64,000 nucleotides of DNA from Deltaproteobacteria bacterium RIFCSPHIGHO2_01_FULL_43_49. GTDB taxonomy: Bacteria; UBA10199; SPLOWO2-01-44-7. Both the position numbers and the translations under genes were made by a program. The first letter of the stretch is position 1. Each line of letters begins with the position of its first letter. The DNA lies in the NCBI GenBank assembly GCA_001798075.1, contig MGRG01000003.1:1-64000 (forward strand), in the 5' to 3' direction. The notes under the pieces were generated by a model. The model was not told where the DNA came from, did no database searches, and was given only the letters and a program-made list of their open reading frames with translations. Positions 26,645 to 35,691 of the stretch are shown here, piece after piece.

Positions 26645-29600
26645 TTATTTTTTCCTGCGGCGATAATAGAGAAAAAGAGGGACGGGTGTGAGAATACAAA
26701 GCAATTGCACCAACATCCACGAAGCGACAAAGGGTGAACCAAAATGACAGCCGCAACCGCCACCCGCGGCAAACATTCCGGGAGGCAAAATCAAGGCTGG
26801 GAGAACAACTTGATTGACGGCCCCTTCGGAAAGACCGGCTGCAATATCTGGTGAAACACTTTTGGCCAACGACAAAGCTTCAGGAATTGTATTTTGCACC
26901 ACTAAAAATTGGGCGCGCATCGGAATTTCCCACGGCAGGTCGCGATAAACATCTAATGTGATTGGTTTGCCGGCTGCCCTTAAAGCATCGGACCTTTTTT
27001 GCACTTCATTGATGACAGCTTGAAGGTTATATTGCCTTTTCTCAATCGGAGTTGTGTTGACCGGCTCCGGCCAAGTTTTTAAATCAAGGCTAACCAGGCT
27101 GGCAACATTATTGACGGAATAAAAAGTCCCTTCTGCCGCAAAGTCATCTTCACTATTCAACATTTTGGCAATCACGCGCCCATTGATGTTAAAGCGACGC
27201 TCTCCTGCTTGCACACCTTCGCTGGGCAGAATTTCACCCGACAAATTTAAATTGGGAATGGCAATGGCAGCGCTGCTCACTGTCGGCAATACAATATTGG
27301 CGGCTAGTTGGGCATTCGCACCACCGGCTTGGCCTTCGACGGTGTTGCCTACTGGGGCAAGACGCATCGGTTTGTTGGGACTTAAAGGTTCCACAACCGG
27401 TCTGTTTTTGTAATGCAGAGGTGGCAAGCCGGAAATTTGCCAAATACCATAGGCTGCCGTGTTGCCGGAAACATCGGATAATACACCTGTTGCTTTGGAG
27501 GCATTTGGAAACGCACCACCGACAAAAACACACTCCCAGTGAACAATGCCTCCTTCGCCACCGACAACGAGGTCAAAATCTTTGATCCCGGTGATCGATT
27601 GGAGTTTATCATTAATTGCCCGAATTATTTTGCGATCCGATTCAAACAGTGCGGCGGTTTTGGGATCAACCCTTCCAACCTTGCCAATACACGGGGCGTT
27701 AAGATTCATCGTTTCTGGAGGAAGCGGTGGTGGTGGCAGTGGCACTTTAGCTTGCTGTGGCACAATCACCGTCAACTCACGAGGCCCTGGACCCATGTTT
27801 TCAGGGGGTGTGGGGCCTGGAAATGTTTTGGGCAATGCAACACCAACCGGCGCTGGAGGTATTGCTTGAGGCTGGCCTGGGATTGGAGGGCCACCTTGTG
27901 GAATTGGTGTTGCTCCACCAACTTCCGCTAGCCGCAACTCATGCATGGAAGCAATAAACCTTGGTTCTGGATCATAAACCATGTCGGGCAGTTGCTGCAT
28001 TCGCATAGAAACAGCAGGATTATTGGGCTCCCTATCGCAAGCATCTCCCACTCCATCCCAATCGGAATCAGTATTGTTACTGCCAGAAAGATCGGGGCAT
28101 TTGTCACACACATCTCCAAGACCATCTTGATCGCGATCAATTTGTAAATGATTACCACACCCTCTAGGGTTACCCGGGCACGATGAAGCAGGGCAGTTGT
28201 CACAAGCATCATCGACACCGTCGAAATCTAAATCGCCTCTATTTGCGTTCGTACAGTTATCACAAACATTGCCAAGGCCATCACCATCTGCATCTTCCTG
28301 ACCGGGATTACTATGACTAAAACAGTTATCGCAGGCATCATCATGCCCATCTCCATCAGAATCTCCAAGATTTGTGAAGGCACAAGCATCGCATGCATCA
28401 CCGATTCTATCTGCATCCCTATCCTCCTGAATTGGATTTCTGACACTCGGACAATTGTCACAAGCATCCGCAAATAGGTCACCATCTATATCTTCTTGCC
28501 CTGGATTGCTCATGCCACAATTATCACAGGCATCGTCAATACCATCTTCATCCATGTCCCGACGATTGTTCTGCATGCCCGGGCAACTGTCGCAAAGGTC
28601 TCCAACACCATCATTATCAGAATCTGCCTGGTTTTGACTGGCAATGCTTGGACAGTTGTCACAGGCATCATCGATCCCGTCTCCATCGGAATCACCTTGA
28701 TTCATGCCATTGGGACAACTGTCACAAGGGACAGGTAATTCATCATAATCGGAATCATTGGTGTTAAAATCAGGCGGAATGACTTGACCGCCATTGTCCA
28801 AACAAGCACAGCGGTTTGCAACTCCCGGTTGGTAGGTTGAAAATGGACCGGTGCTCCAAGGTTCTCCGTAAACCTCCCCTTCATCTTGATTGCAACCCTC
28901 CGGTGCTCTAATGAAAGGCTGCCTCAAGGCACTGCCGATATTGCCATAATGATCAACTGCGATATCAGCAACACCCGGCGCATTAGGATCTTCAGTTAAA
29001 AAATTAACCGGAAACGTTTTGACATTCATGCTGTCAATGAGTCCCCCGATAATTGGCAACAAATAAACATAAGGTTTCTTCTGATTACCCACAGCCAAAA
29101 ATTGCTGATTGTTTTGTTTTCCAAAAGCAACAGCTGTCAACTGAGCCTCATCATCAAAACCGGCCGAACCAATCAAGGGAACCTGAAAATCAACTTGTTC
29201 ATAAGAAATTTTTCCCCCAAAACGCTGGGAAAGAAAAACGCTGACAAAGGGTGAATAGGTGGAGACCCAGAGATTGGTTGCGGGATCGCTCTTTACATCT
29301 TTGATATTTTTCCAGGTCAGGGCAAAGTCAGCAAAGCCGTCTCCGTTCACATCTTCCGTAGCAATTTTGAAAGGACCGAAATCCAACTGAGGGGATTGCA
29401 CTTCAATAGCTCTCGGAGGTGCTATTTGCGGCAAAAGTTCACCTTTAAACGGAGGCGAAAAGGGTTCAAATCCCTTTTCGTAATATTTATAAACATAATA
29501 CTTCCCATCTTTTGTCGGCAAATTGGAGGGAGCAAACAAAACGGTTTTTTCTGCATCTTTGCCTGAAGCAAGATCATAAACGCCTGGGCCACTGTGCAAA

Positions 29601-30634
29601 AGATGTTGTTCCGAAAAAGTCTCTAGGGGAGTTCCCCATGCTTGTTGCGTGCGAATCCAGATAAATCCTCGAGTGCAAACAGGACTGTGCGGAAGCTCAC
29701 CCTTATTGGGAGGAGTTGAAACTAATTCCAAGACACCATCGCATTCTTTGTGGGGAAGTGTGGCGGTCCCTATGACAGCGATATCGGCTCTATTCAGTGC
29801 TTTCCCGCTGCCTACAAAATCACCATTGGCAATGGCCATAGGGAAATAAAGACTAGGTAGAGGTATTTTCTGTTTGGGATCTTCATCCCAAGCTCCTGGG
29901 ATCTCCTTATAGGGAGGCATGCTTAAATAGCCGGCTAACTTATAAATGTTTTCTTTAATACTACGATGATAAAGAATAATCGGGCTTTGCAAAAAGGTTT
30001 TAACACCAGAACCTTGTGCATCTTTTGATATAAGAAGAACTTTGTCAAAGACGGGCATTGCAATCCAGTCATCGGCAGCCGCAATTGCATAACCAACTGT
30101 GTGTCGAGATTTTAGCGATTTCACAGAACCCAGAAGATGTTGCCGATAGGGTTCCTGATCGATGTAGTTTGAAAGAATGACATCGGGAATGGCTTTGCCT
30201 GTTTCCCCAGACAAGGTATTGCGTAAATCGGCAATCAATTGCACCCAACTTGCTTCGTTCAAATTGGGATCACTCAAATCTTGTTTGGAACAAATCAGGT
30301 TGATAATTAGCGAATCGGGCTCTAAGCAAAGACCATAAGGATCAGCAAGTAAATCAGCGATGTTGGCATTGGAATAGGATGCAGGAGGCGCAAAACCAGG
30401 AGCCGCTGCTAAATCATCTGCGATAATTTCATTGTCATCGAAACGAATGGTTGATGGAAATTCTTGAAAATTTTGGCTGGAGCCGGTGTTTGGATGGACA
30501 AAGAAAACAACATTGTTTGCGTTGGACTCTCCTCCTTCGCCTTGCAGGGGTATTGGCGTCGTGTAGTCGGCCAGGCGACCCCAAGCAGAAACCGAGAGGC
30601 AGGTTATAAACACTATGGTTAGAATTGGGCGCAT
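26645..30634 (-). CDS. FG-GAP / thrombospondin type 3 repeat protein with MYXO-CTERM-like tail
   Basis: 1329 residues. A signal peptide (about 1-19) is followed at once by PIPLQGEGG, an inserted-repeat peptide. FG-GAP-like sequence lies at about 270-560. From about 645 to 870 there is a run of calcium-binding TSP3 repeats of the form DSDGDGIDDACDNCP. A Pro-rich linker and a beta-rich domain follow. The C terminus reads GGGCGCHFGSPF, then a hydrophobic helix, then YYRRRKK. The Cys motif, helix and Arg/Lys tail is the layout of MYXO-CTERM-type sorting signals, so the protein is probably processed and displayed on the cell surface. It is downstream of comEA and separated from it by a palindromic element. 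Confidence 0.82.
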   Translation of the reverse strand: MRPILTIVFITCLSVSAWGRLADYTTPIPLQGEGGESNANNVVFFVHPNTGSSQNFQEFPSTIRFDDNEIIADDLAAAPGFAPPASYSNANIADLLADPYGLCLEPDSLIINLICSKQDLSDPNLNEASWVQLIADLRNTLSGETGKAIPDVILSNYIDQEPYRQHLLGSVKSLKSRHTVGYAIAAADDWIAMPVFDKVLLISKDAQGSGVKTFLQSPIILYHRSIKENIYKLAGYLSMPPYKEIPGAWDEDPKQKIPLPSLYFPMAIANGDFVGSGKALNRADIAVIGTATLPHKECDGVLELVSTPPNKGELPHSPVCTRGFIWIRTQQAWGTPLETFSEQHLLHSGPGVYDLASGKDAEKTVLFAPSNLPTKDGKYYVYKYYEKGFEPFSPPFKGELLPQIAPPRAIEVQSPQLDFGPFKIATEDVNGDGFADFALTWKNIKDVKSDPATNLWVSTYSPFVSVFLSQRFGGKISYEQVDFQVPLIGSAGFDDEAQLTAVAFGKQNNQQFLAVGNQKKPYVYLLPIIGGLIDSMNVKTFPVNFLTEDPNAPGVADIAVDHYGNIGSALRQPFIRAPEGCNQDEGEVYGEPWSTGPFSTYQPGVANRCACLDNGGQVIPPDFNTNDSDYDELPVPCDSCPNGMNQGDSDGDGIDDACDNCPSIASQNQADSDNDGVGDLCDSCPGMQNNRRDMDEDGIDDACDNCGMSNPGQEDIDGDLFADACDNCPSVRNPIQEDRDADRIGDACDACAFTNLGDSDGDGHDDACDNCFSHSNPGQEDADGDGLGNVCDNCTNANRGDLDFDGVDDACDNCPASSCPGNPRGCGNHLQIDRDQDGLGDVCDKCPDLSGSNNTDSDWDGVGDACDREPNNPAVSMRMQQLPDMVYDPEPRFIASMHELRLAEVGGATPIPQGGPPIPGQPQAIPPAPVGVALPKTFPGPTPPENMGPGPRELTVIVPQQAKVPLPPPPLPPETMNLNAPCIGKVGRVDPKTAALFESDRKIIRAINDKLQSITGIKDFDLVVGGEGGIVHWECVFVGGAFPNASKATGVLSDVSGNTAAYGIWQISGLPPLHYKNRPVVEPLSPNKPMRLAPVGNTVEGQAGGANAQLAANIVLPTVSSAAIAIPNLNLSGEILPSEGVQAGERRFNINGRVIAKMLNSEDDFAAEGTFYSVNNVASLVSLDLKTWPEPVNTTPIEKRQYNLQAVINEVQKRSDALRAAGKPITLDVYRDLPWEIPMRAQFLVVQNTIPEALSLAKSVSPDIAAGLSEGAVNQVVLPALILPPGMFAAGGGCGCHFGSPFVASWMLVQLLCILTPVPLFLYYRRRKK

Positions 30635-30681
30635 CCAGGGGTGTTAGTCTGCAATTTGGATGCCAGAATATGAGGAGCTGA

Positions 30682-30775
30682 AAAATGATGGATCCTGCCA
30701 GTCGCTTGGGTCCGTCTCCCCAAAAAGGGACCCCTCGGACCCATCGCGGCTGTCACCCTTCATTTTTCACCCCAT
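30682..30775. repeat. Palindromic intergenic element, weak third member
   Basis: Outer arms GAAAAATGATGG and CCTTCATTTTTC enclose inner arms GGGTCCG and CGGACCC and a CCC/GGG hairpin. Overall layout and the GGATCCTGCC-like left end resemble the elements at 56630-56722 and 46545-46650, but the central sequence differs. It lies between comEA and the TSP3 protein gene. Confidence 0.5.
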
Positions 30776-30798
30776 ATGAAATTATCAAAATGAGAGAA

Positions 30799-31146
30799 TT
30801 AGAGGCGGTGGGCGTCAAAAAACTGACGCAGGGCTTGAACGGTCTTTGGGCCAATCCCCCTTACCTCATCCAACTCATCGATGGTTTGAATGGAGCCTTT
30901 CATGGTTTGATATTCCACAATTTTTTTTGCAGTGGAGGGGCCAATTCCTGGTAAAAGCTCCCAGTCCTGTTCGCTCAAACCGTTCAAAGACAAACTAAAC
31001 CCAAAAAGAATTTTCTCCGTTACGGTCAAGGGTTCGAGAGGCATTACGGATTCCTTAACAATTTCTCCCTGATCTCTAAGGAAGAAAGCGGAGGAAATCC
31101 AAAATAAAACAAGCAGCAGTATTCCTTTTTTTTGATCTTTATTCAC
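30799..31146 (-). CDS. ComEA-like helix-hairpin-helix protein
   Basis: 115 residues with an N-terminal membrane helix (about 8-23) and a C-terminal double helix-hairpin-helix DNA-binding domain: LLPGIGPSTAKKIVEY, then IDELDEVRGIGPKTVQAL. This is the ComEA layout (DNA binding in the periplasm during uptake). The N-terminal part is short, as in many Gram-negative ComEA-like proteins. It overlaps the end of lysC by 8 bp. Confidence 0.85.
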   Translation of the reverse strand: MNKDQKKGILLLVLFWISSAFFLRDQGEIVKESVMPLEPLTVTEKILFGFSLSLNGLSEQDWELLPGIGPSTAKKIVEYQTMKGSIQTIDELDEVRGIGPKTVQALRQFFDAHRL

Positions 31147-32356
31147 TGCGATCCAATCCGAAGGCTTGGTGTAAACCCTTTACCGCACGTTTTGCGTCGT
31201 CAATAGCTACCACAAGAGACACTTTGATTTCCGATGTGGAAACCATCTGAACGGTAACCCCCAAATCGGCTAGAATTTTAAAAATCTGATAGGCAACTCC
31301 AGCATGGGTACGCATCCCTAAGCCTACAATCGAAATTTTTGCGATATCAGAAGCAGCTTCTACCTTTCCCGCTCCCAAACGTTTAGCTACCCCTTCCGCC
31401 AGTTTGAGAGTTTTTCGTAAATCCTCTTTGGAAACGGTAAAAGCTAAATCGGTTGTTCCATCTTTGCTTAAGTTTTCCACAATCATGTCGACATTAATCC
31501 CGGCCTCAGCCAATGGCGCAAAAAATTTGGCAAGCACGCCTGCCTCAGATGGGATGCGCCGGATAGCCACTTTGGCCTCCTGTGTATTCAACGTGACTCC
31601 CGCCACCAAGATTTTTTCCAATGTTTCATTTTCGGCGACCACCTCTGTCCCCGGTTTGTCATTGAAAGAAGAGCGAACCTTTAAAGGAACACGGTGTTTG
31701 GCAGCCACCTCCACCGAACGGGTTTGCAAAACTTTGGCACCACTATCGGCCAACTCCATCATCTCTTCATAAGAAATTTTTTTCAAAAGCTTTGGATTTT
31801 CGACAACTCTAGGATCGGCGGTATAAACACCATCCACATCAGTATAAATTTCACAAAGATCGGCTTTCAAAGCAGCAGCAAAAGCAACCGCAGAAGTATC
31901 GGAGCCACCGCGCCCCAATGTCGTTGTGTCTCCCTCATCGGTGATTCCTTGAAAGCCGGGAAGGATAACGATCTTGCCACTCTTCAATTCTTTGCGAATC
32001 CGATCGGGCACGATATGAAGGATGCGGGCCTTTCCATGATCTTTGTTACTCAAAATCGGAATTTGCGCCGCCGTCAGAGAAATGCATGGAACCTGTTTTG
32101 AGTGAAGATACAAACCGAGCAGCGCAATATTTTTTTGCTCTCCAAGAGATATCAAGCTGTCACACTCTCTGGGATCGGGACTTTCAGAAATTTCGTTTGC
32201 CAATTTTAAGAGCTGATCGGTCTCGCCGGCTGGCGCTGAAAGAACAACGACCACATCATGACCCTCTTCTTTGGTTTTGCGCACCCGTTCGCCTACCGCG
32301 CGGATTCTTTCCAAGTTGGCAACCGAAGTCCCTCCGAATTTCTGAACAATCAGCAT
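31139..32356 (-). CDS. lysC: Aspartate kinase
   Basis: 405 residues. It phosphorylates aspartate, the first step to Lys, Thr, Met and diaminopimelate. N-terminal kinase domain: IVQKFGGTSVANLERI at the start, GRGGSDTSAVAFAAAL near 155, YTDVDGVYTADPRVV near 175. Two C-terminal ACT domains (about 265-405) make it a feedback-regulated single-function enzyme of the beta-subunit-containing type. Its start overlaps the end of tsaE by 7 bp and its end overlaps comEA. Length is normal. Confidence 0.95.
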   Translation of the reverse strand: MLIVQKFGGTSVANLERIRAVGERVRKTKEEGHDVVVVLSAPAGETDQLLKLANEISESPDPRECDSLISLGEQKNIALLGLYLHSKQVPCISLTAAQIPILSNKDHGKARILHIVPDRIRKELKSGKIVILPGFQGITDEGDTTTLGRGGSDTSAVAFAAALKADLCEIYTDVDGVYTADPRVVENPKLLKKISYEEMMELADSGAKVLQTRSVEVAAKHRVPLKVRSSFNDKPGTEVVAENETLEKILVAGVTLNTQEAKVAIRRIPSEAGVLAKFFAPLAEAGINVDMIVENLSKDGTTDLAFTVSKEDLRKTLKLAEGVAKRLGAGKVEAASDIAKISIVGLGMRTHAGVAYQIFKILADLGVTVQMVSTSEIKVSLVVAIDDAKRAVKGLHQAFGLDRSE

Positions 32357-32766
32357 CGTATTTCTCTTTCATTTTCGCCTAAAAATTTAAAATGAACCCA
32401 TTTGGTTTTTTCTGGAAAAAGTTTTGGAAAGCGATCGGCCCACTCAATAACACAAACGCCATTGCCCTCCCAATAATCTTCCAGGCTTAACGCCTGTGCC
32501 TCCTCCGCTTTTTCCAAACGATAAAAATCGAAATGAAAAAGTGGCAACTTGCCTCCTGGATATTCATGAATCAAAACGAACGTGGGTGAGGAAACAGGAA
32601 TCGTGTCTGGAACGGCAAGCCCCTTTGCCAAACCCTGCACAAAACAGGTTTTGCCGCTCCCCAAATCGCCAACGAGGGCTAAAACAGAGCCGGCTTGCAA
32701 CGTTAGCGCAAACCCGGCCGCAACCTTTTTTGTCTCCTCAGCAGATCGACTAATAAAAACACTCAT
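32350..32766 (-). CDS. tsaE: tRNA threonylcarbamoyladenosine biosynthesis ATPase TsaE
   Basis: 138 residues. P-loop ATPase that works with TsaB, TsaC and TsaD to make t6A37 in ANN-decoding tRNAs. Walker A GDLGSGKT near residue 34, the conserved SSPTFVLIHEY, then FHFDFYRLE and VIEWADRFP. It abuts the stop of nnrD directly. Confidence 0.94.
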   Translation of the reverse strand: MSVFISRSAEETKKVAAGFALTLQAGSVLALVGDLGSGKTCFVQGLAKGLAVPDTIPVSSPTFVLIHEYPGGKLPLFHFDFYRLEKAEEAQALSLEDYWEGNGVCVIEWADRFPKLFPEKTKWVHFKFLGENEREIRC

Positions 32767-34200
32767 CTAATTTACCTTTTCAACCAATTTTATGGCTTGG
32801 GGTACATAGCGCGAAACATCCGACGCAATCAATCCTTTTTCACCAAGCTCTTCTCTAGCCATATCACCCGCTAAACCATGAATGTAAACCCCTGCAAGGG
32901 AGGCGATATCGGCGGGAAAACCCTGAGCCAAAAAACCAGCAATGATGCCCGCCAACAAATCCCCCATTCCAGCTGACGCCATGCCGGGGTTACCCGTTGG
33001 ATTCACATAAAGTTCACCATTGGGCAGCGCAATGAGTGTCCTAAAACCTTTCAAGATGAGATGACATTTCCAAATTGCTGCACCATCCAGTGCACCCTGC
33101 ACTCTTGCCTTTTCAATCTCCGCGGGTTGCCAGCCAAAAAGATTTGCCATTTCCCCAACATGGGGTGTCAAAACGGTGGGTGCCTTTCTTTCTTTCAAGA
33201 TCCCAGGATTCAGTGCAATCGCATTCAACCCATCGGCATCCAAAACGATCGGAAGTTTGATTTTATCTAACAGAGTTTGAACAAGTTTTTGTGTTTCTTT
33301 TTTTCTACCCAAGCCTGGCCCAATCAAAACCACCTCTTTTTTTTCGCAAGCTTTCAAAACATCTTTCTCATCGGCGATCGGTTTGACCATCACTTCGGCA
33401 AAATTGGGATCAAACTTTTCAAAAGCCTCTTGTGGTAACGCATAAGTCACCAAACCGGCACCCGAGCGCAAAGCACCAAGAGAAGCCAAGAAGCCAGCCC
33501 CCGGCATTTCCTTGGAACCACCAACCACAAGAACGTGTCCAAAATCTTTTTTGCTCACATCTTTGGGGCGAGGTTTAAAATGCGATTTGAAGTAAGAAGG
33601 TTCCAATAAATGATAAGGCAAATTCAACTTTTCATAAGCCTTTTTTGGAATTCCAATATCGGCACACTCAATTTGCCCGGCAGTGTCGCAGCCAGGATAC
33701 AAAACAACGCCGAGTTTCACATTCCCAAGGGACACGGTGAGTGTTGCTTTCACAGCAACTCCCAAAGGATAGCCTTTGTCAGCTGACAAACCGGAAGGAA
33801 TATCAATCGACAAAACCTTTTTGCCAGAATTGTTGATACAATCGATCGCCTCTTTGGTCCAACCCCTCACCTCTCCCTTGAGGCCTGTCCCCAACAGCCC
33901 ATCGACAATCCAACTTGCTTTTCTGAGAGTCGCTGTGTGGGGTTTTAAATCATCACCCTCTTTGATGAGAAGTGTCGTGTAACCTTTTTCACGAAGATGT
34001 TTTTGGGCAACGAGTCCATCACCACCGTTATTCCCTTTTCCAATAAAAAAAACGACGTATCCATCCGTAGGCTTGGTCTGGCGCATCAAAATCTGAGCGA
34101 CGGCCTTTCCAGCATTTTCCATCAGTTGCTTGGTAGCCACACCCAATTGTTCGCTTAACTGATCGAGTTGCCTTGCCTGTTGGGAATTAACGAGCTGCAT
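32767..34200 (-). CDS. nnr: Bifunctional NAD(P)H-hydrate epimerase / ADP-dependent dehydratase
   Basis: 477 residues; repairs damaged NADHX/NADPHX. The N-terminal YjeF_N epimerase domain (about 1-210) has FFIGKGNNGGDGLVAQKHL and SIDIPSGLSADKG. The C-terminal ribokinase-like dehydratase domain (about 220-477) has VVGGSKEMPGAGFLAS and the GNPGMASAGMGDLLAG motif. Fused two-domain form of normal length. No clear ribosome binding site lies before the ATG because a structured repeat ends eight bases upstream. It is followed by tsaE without a gap. Confidence 0.94.
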   Translation of the reverse strand: MQLVNSQQARQLDQLSEQLGVATKQLMENAGKAVAQILMRQTKPTDGYVVFFIGKGNNGGDGLVAQKHLREKGYTTLLIKEGDDLKPHTATLRKASWIVDGLLGTGLKGEVRGWTKEAIDCINNSGKKVLSIDIPSGLSADKGYPLGVAVKATLTVSLGNVKLGVVLYPGCDTAGQIECADIGIPKKAYEKLNLPYHLLEPSYFKSHFKPRPKDVSKKDFGHVLVVGGSKEMPGAGFLASLGALRSGAGLVTYALPQEAFEKFDPNFAEVMVKPIADEKDVLKACEKKEVVLIGPGLGRKKETQKLVQTLLDKIKLPIVLDADGLNAIALNPGILKERKAPTVLTPHVGEMANLFGWQPAEIEKARVQGALDGAAIWKCHLILKGFRTLIALPNGELYVNPTGNPGMASAGMGDLLAGIIAGFLAQGFPADIASLAGVYIHGLAGDMAREELGEKGLIASDVSRYVPQAIKLVEKVN

Positions 34201-34208
34201 TTAAATGG

Positions 34209-34388
34209 TGGGACTGGTGAAAAAGTCACTTCCGGGATGGTTTTTCGAAAAGACGCGGTCGATTTTTGGACGACCCAAAATCGCCGCTCGGCTCTCGCCC
34301 ATTTTATCTTTATTTCCCGTTTGTGAAAATGGGCTGCGAGACGCTTTTCTCAAAACGCATCCCTCGCGCGACTTTTTCACCAGTCCCA
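34209..34388 (+). repeat. Three-stem structured repeat, copy 1
   Basis: Outer arms TGGGACTGGTGAAAAAGTC and GACTTTTTCACCAGTCCCA pair over 19 bp and extend inward (GGATG/CATCC, GAAAAG/CTTTTC). Inside are hairpin A (GATTTTTGGACGACCCAAAATC) and hairpin B (CTCTCGCCCATTTT ... GAAAATGGGCTGCGAGACG). It fills the 5' side of nnr. With copy 2 it accounts for the 379 bases between nnr and acpS. Confidence 0.75.
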
Positions 34389-34412
34389 TAGTATGAGAAT
34401 AAATAAATTGAT

Positions 34413-34571
34413 CCGAACTGGCGTGGCGATGAGGGTGATGAAAGGCGTCTCGGAGGCAATTTTCACGGACGGGATAGAACGCCAAAATTGCCGAGAGACG
34501 AACGAATTTTTTGGGACGTCCCAAAAAATATCGAGTACTTTCAGCGCCCTCAGCGCCAGGTAGCCAGTTTG
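34413..34571 (-). repeat. Three-stem structured repeat, copy 2
   Basis: Read on the minus strand: outer arm CTGGCGCTGAGGGCGCTGAAAG pairing with CTTTCATCACCCTCATCGCC. Hairpin A has TTTTTTGGGACGTCCCAAAA at its core. Hairpin B is CTCTCGGCAATTTT ... GAAAATTGCCTCCGAGACG. It is tail-to-tail with copy 1, 25 bp apart, and begins about nine bases after the acpS stop. Confidence 0.75.
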
Positions 34572-34579
34572 GACCCATT

Positions 34580-34954
34580 TTAGGATTCTAAAATGACATT
34601 GGCGATTCCATAGTCGCCATCGTGAGAGAGCATCAGGTGAATCTTTTTAACACCCATATCGTTAGCATGATCCTTGATTTTTCCATAAAGATTAACGAAG
34701 GGGCGATTTTCTTTTTCAGCAATTTCAATATCCCGCATCGAAATTCCTTCCTGACCTTTGGGATAAAGGGCCTTGATGAAGGCCTCTTTAGCGGCATAGC
34801 GTGTTGCAAAACGCTGGGCCGGATTTTTCTTTTTGTTGCAGTAGTGAATTTCTTTTTCGGTGAAAAGCCTTCTTAAAAAACGCTGCTGCCACCTAAAAAT
34901 GATGGCTTCCATACGCCTGACATCCACCAAATCAACCCCTATACCTAAGATCAT
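34580..34954 (-). CDS. acpS: Holo-[acyl-carrier-protein] synthase
   Basis: 124 residues; transfers the 4'-phosphopantetheine arm from CoA to acyl carrier protein. Motifs ILGIGVDLVDVRRME at the start (metal-binding Asp), FATRYAAKEAFIKAL in the middle and HLMLSHDGDYGIANVI at the end. Starts by ATGA overlap with pdxJ, so they are co-translated. Confidence 0.94.
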   Translation of the reverse strand: MILGIGVDLVDVRRMEAIIFRWQQRFLRRLFTEKEIHYCNKKKNPAQRFATRYAAKEAFIKALYPKGQEGISMRDIEIAEKENRPFVNLYGKIKDHANDMGVKKIHLMLSHDGDYGIANVILES

Positions 34955-35688
34955 TTTCCCACCCCTTGAATAATCTCTCTCATTTCTTGCACTGCCTTTT
35001 CCAAACCAACAAAAATCGCTCTCGAAACAATGCTGTGGCCAATGTTGTATTCTTCGATCTCTGGAATGTTTCGCAATAAATCTTCGATGTTGTCGTAATT
35101 TAAACCATGACCAGCAGCAACTTGCAAACCCTTTTCTTTGGCAAATTGAGCCGACTCTTTGAGCCTTGCCAGTTCCTTTTGCACCTCTTTTTTATCACCC
35201 TTGTCCGTTAGTTCACAATAGCGTCCCGTGTGAAATTCCACCTGATCAGCCCCTAAATGAACCGCCGCTTCAATCTGCTTTAAATCCGGTTCGATAAAAA
35301 GGCTAATTTCGATCCCCGACTGTTTTAATTTTTTGATCGCTGTTGAAAGATTGCCGTCTTCCTTTGTGACATCCAACCCTCCTTCGGTGGTCAGCTCTTG
35401 TCTTCGCTCGGGAACCAATGTGATCGTATCGGGTTTCACGTCACAAGCAATCGCCACAATTTCTGGTCTGGCCGCCATCTCCAAATTAAGTCTTGTGCGA
35501 ATGGTCTTTCTCAACTCGCGAACATCCACATCTTGAATATGCCGTCTGTCCTCTCTTAAATGAATTGTGATTTGATTCCCGCCTGCTTTTTCAACCAATG
35601 CCGCCGCTGCAATAGGATTAGGATAACGCGTTTTTCTAGCCTGTCTCAACGTCGCAACATGATCAATGTTAACACCCAAACGTTTCAT
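34951..35688 (-). CDS. pdxJ: Pyridoxine 5'-phosphate synthase
   Basis: 245 residues, a TIM barrel that closes the pyridine ring of vitamin B6 from 1-deoxyxylulose phosphate and aminoacetone phosphate. NIDHVATLRQARKTRYPNP at the N terminus, TIHLREDRRHIQ near 40, VEFHTGRYCELTD near 150, AAGHGLNYDN near 190 and YNIGHSIVSRAIF near the end. It follows glmM by 3 bp, so it is part of that operon. Confidence 0.95.
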   Translation of the reverse strand: MKRLGVNIDHVATLRQARKTRYPNPIAAAALVEKAGGNQITIHLREDRRHIQDVDVRELRKTIRTRLNLEMAARPEIVAIACDVKPDTITLVPERRQELTTEGGLDVTKEDGNLSTAIKKLKQSGIEISLFIEPDLKQIEAAVHLGADQVEFHTGRYCELTDKGDKKEVQKELARLKESAQFAKEKGLQVAAGHGLNYDNIEDLLRNIPEIEEYNIGHSIVSRAIFVGLEKAVQEMREIIQGVGK

Positions 35689-35691
35689 CTT

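Noticed and set aside
30685-30954. 89-codon plus-strand frame over the palindromic element and the comEA end
   Set aside because: It is antisense of the helix-hairpin-helix gene and starts within the repeat.
34201-34578. 125-codon open frame on the minus strand between acpS and nnr
   Set aside because: It runs through both structured repeats. Its repeated ILGRPK/FLGRPK peptides are just the hairpin A arms read through, and no family matches.
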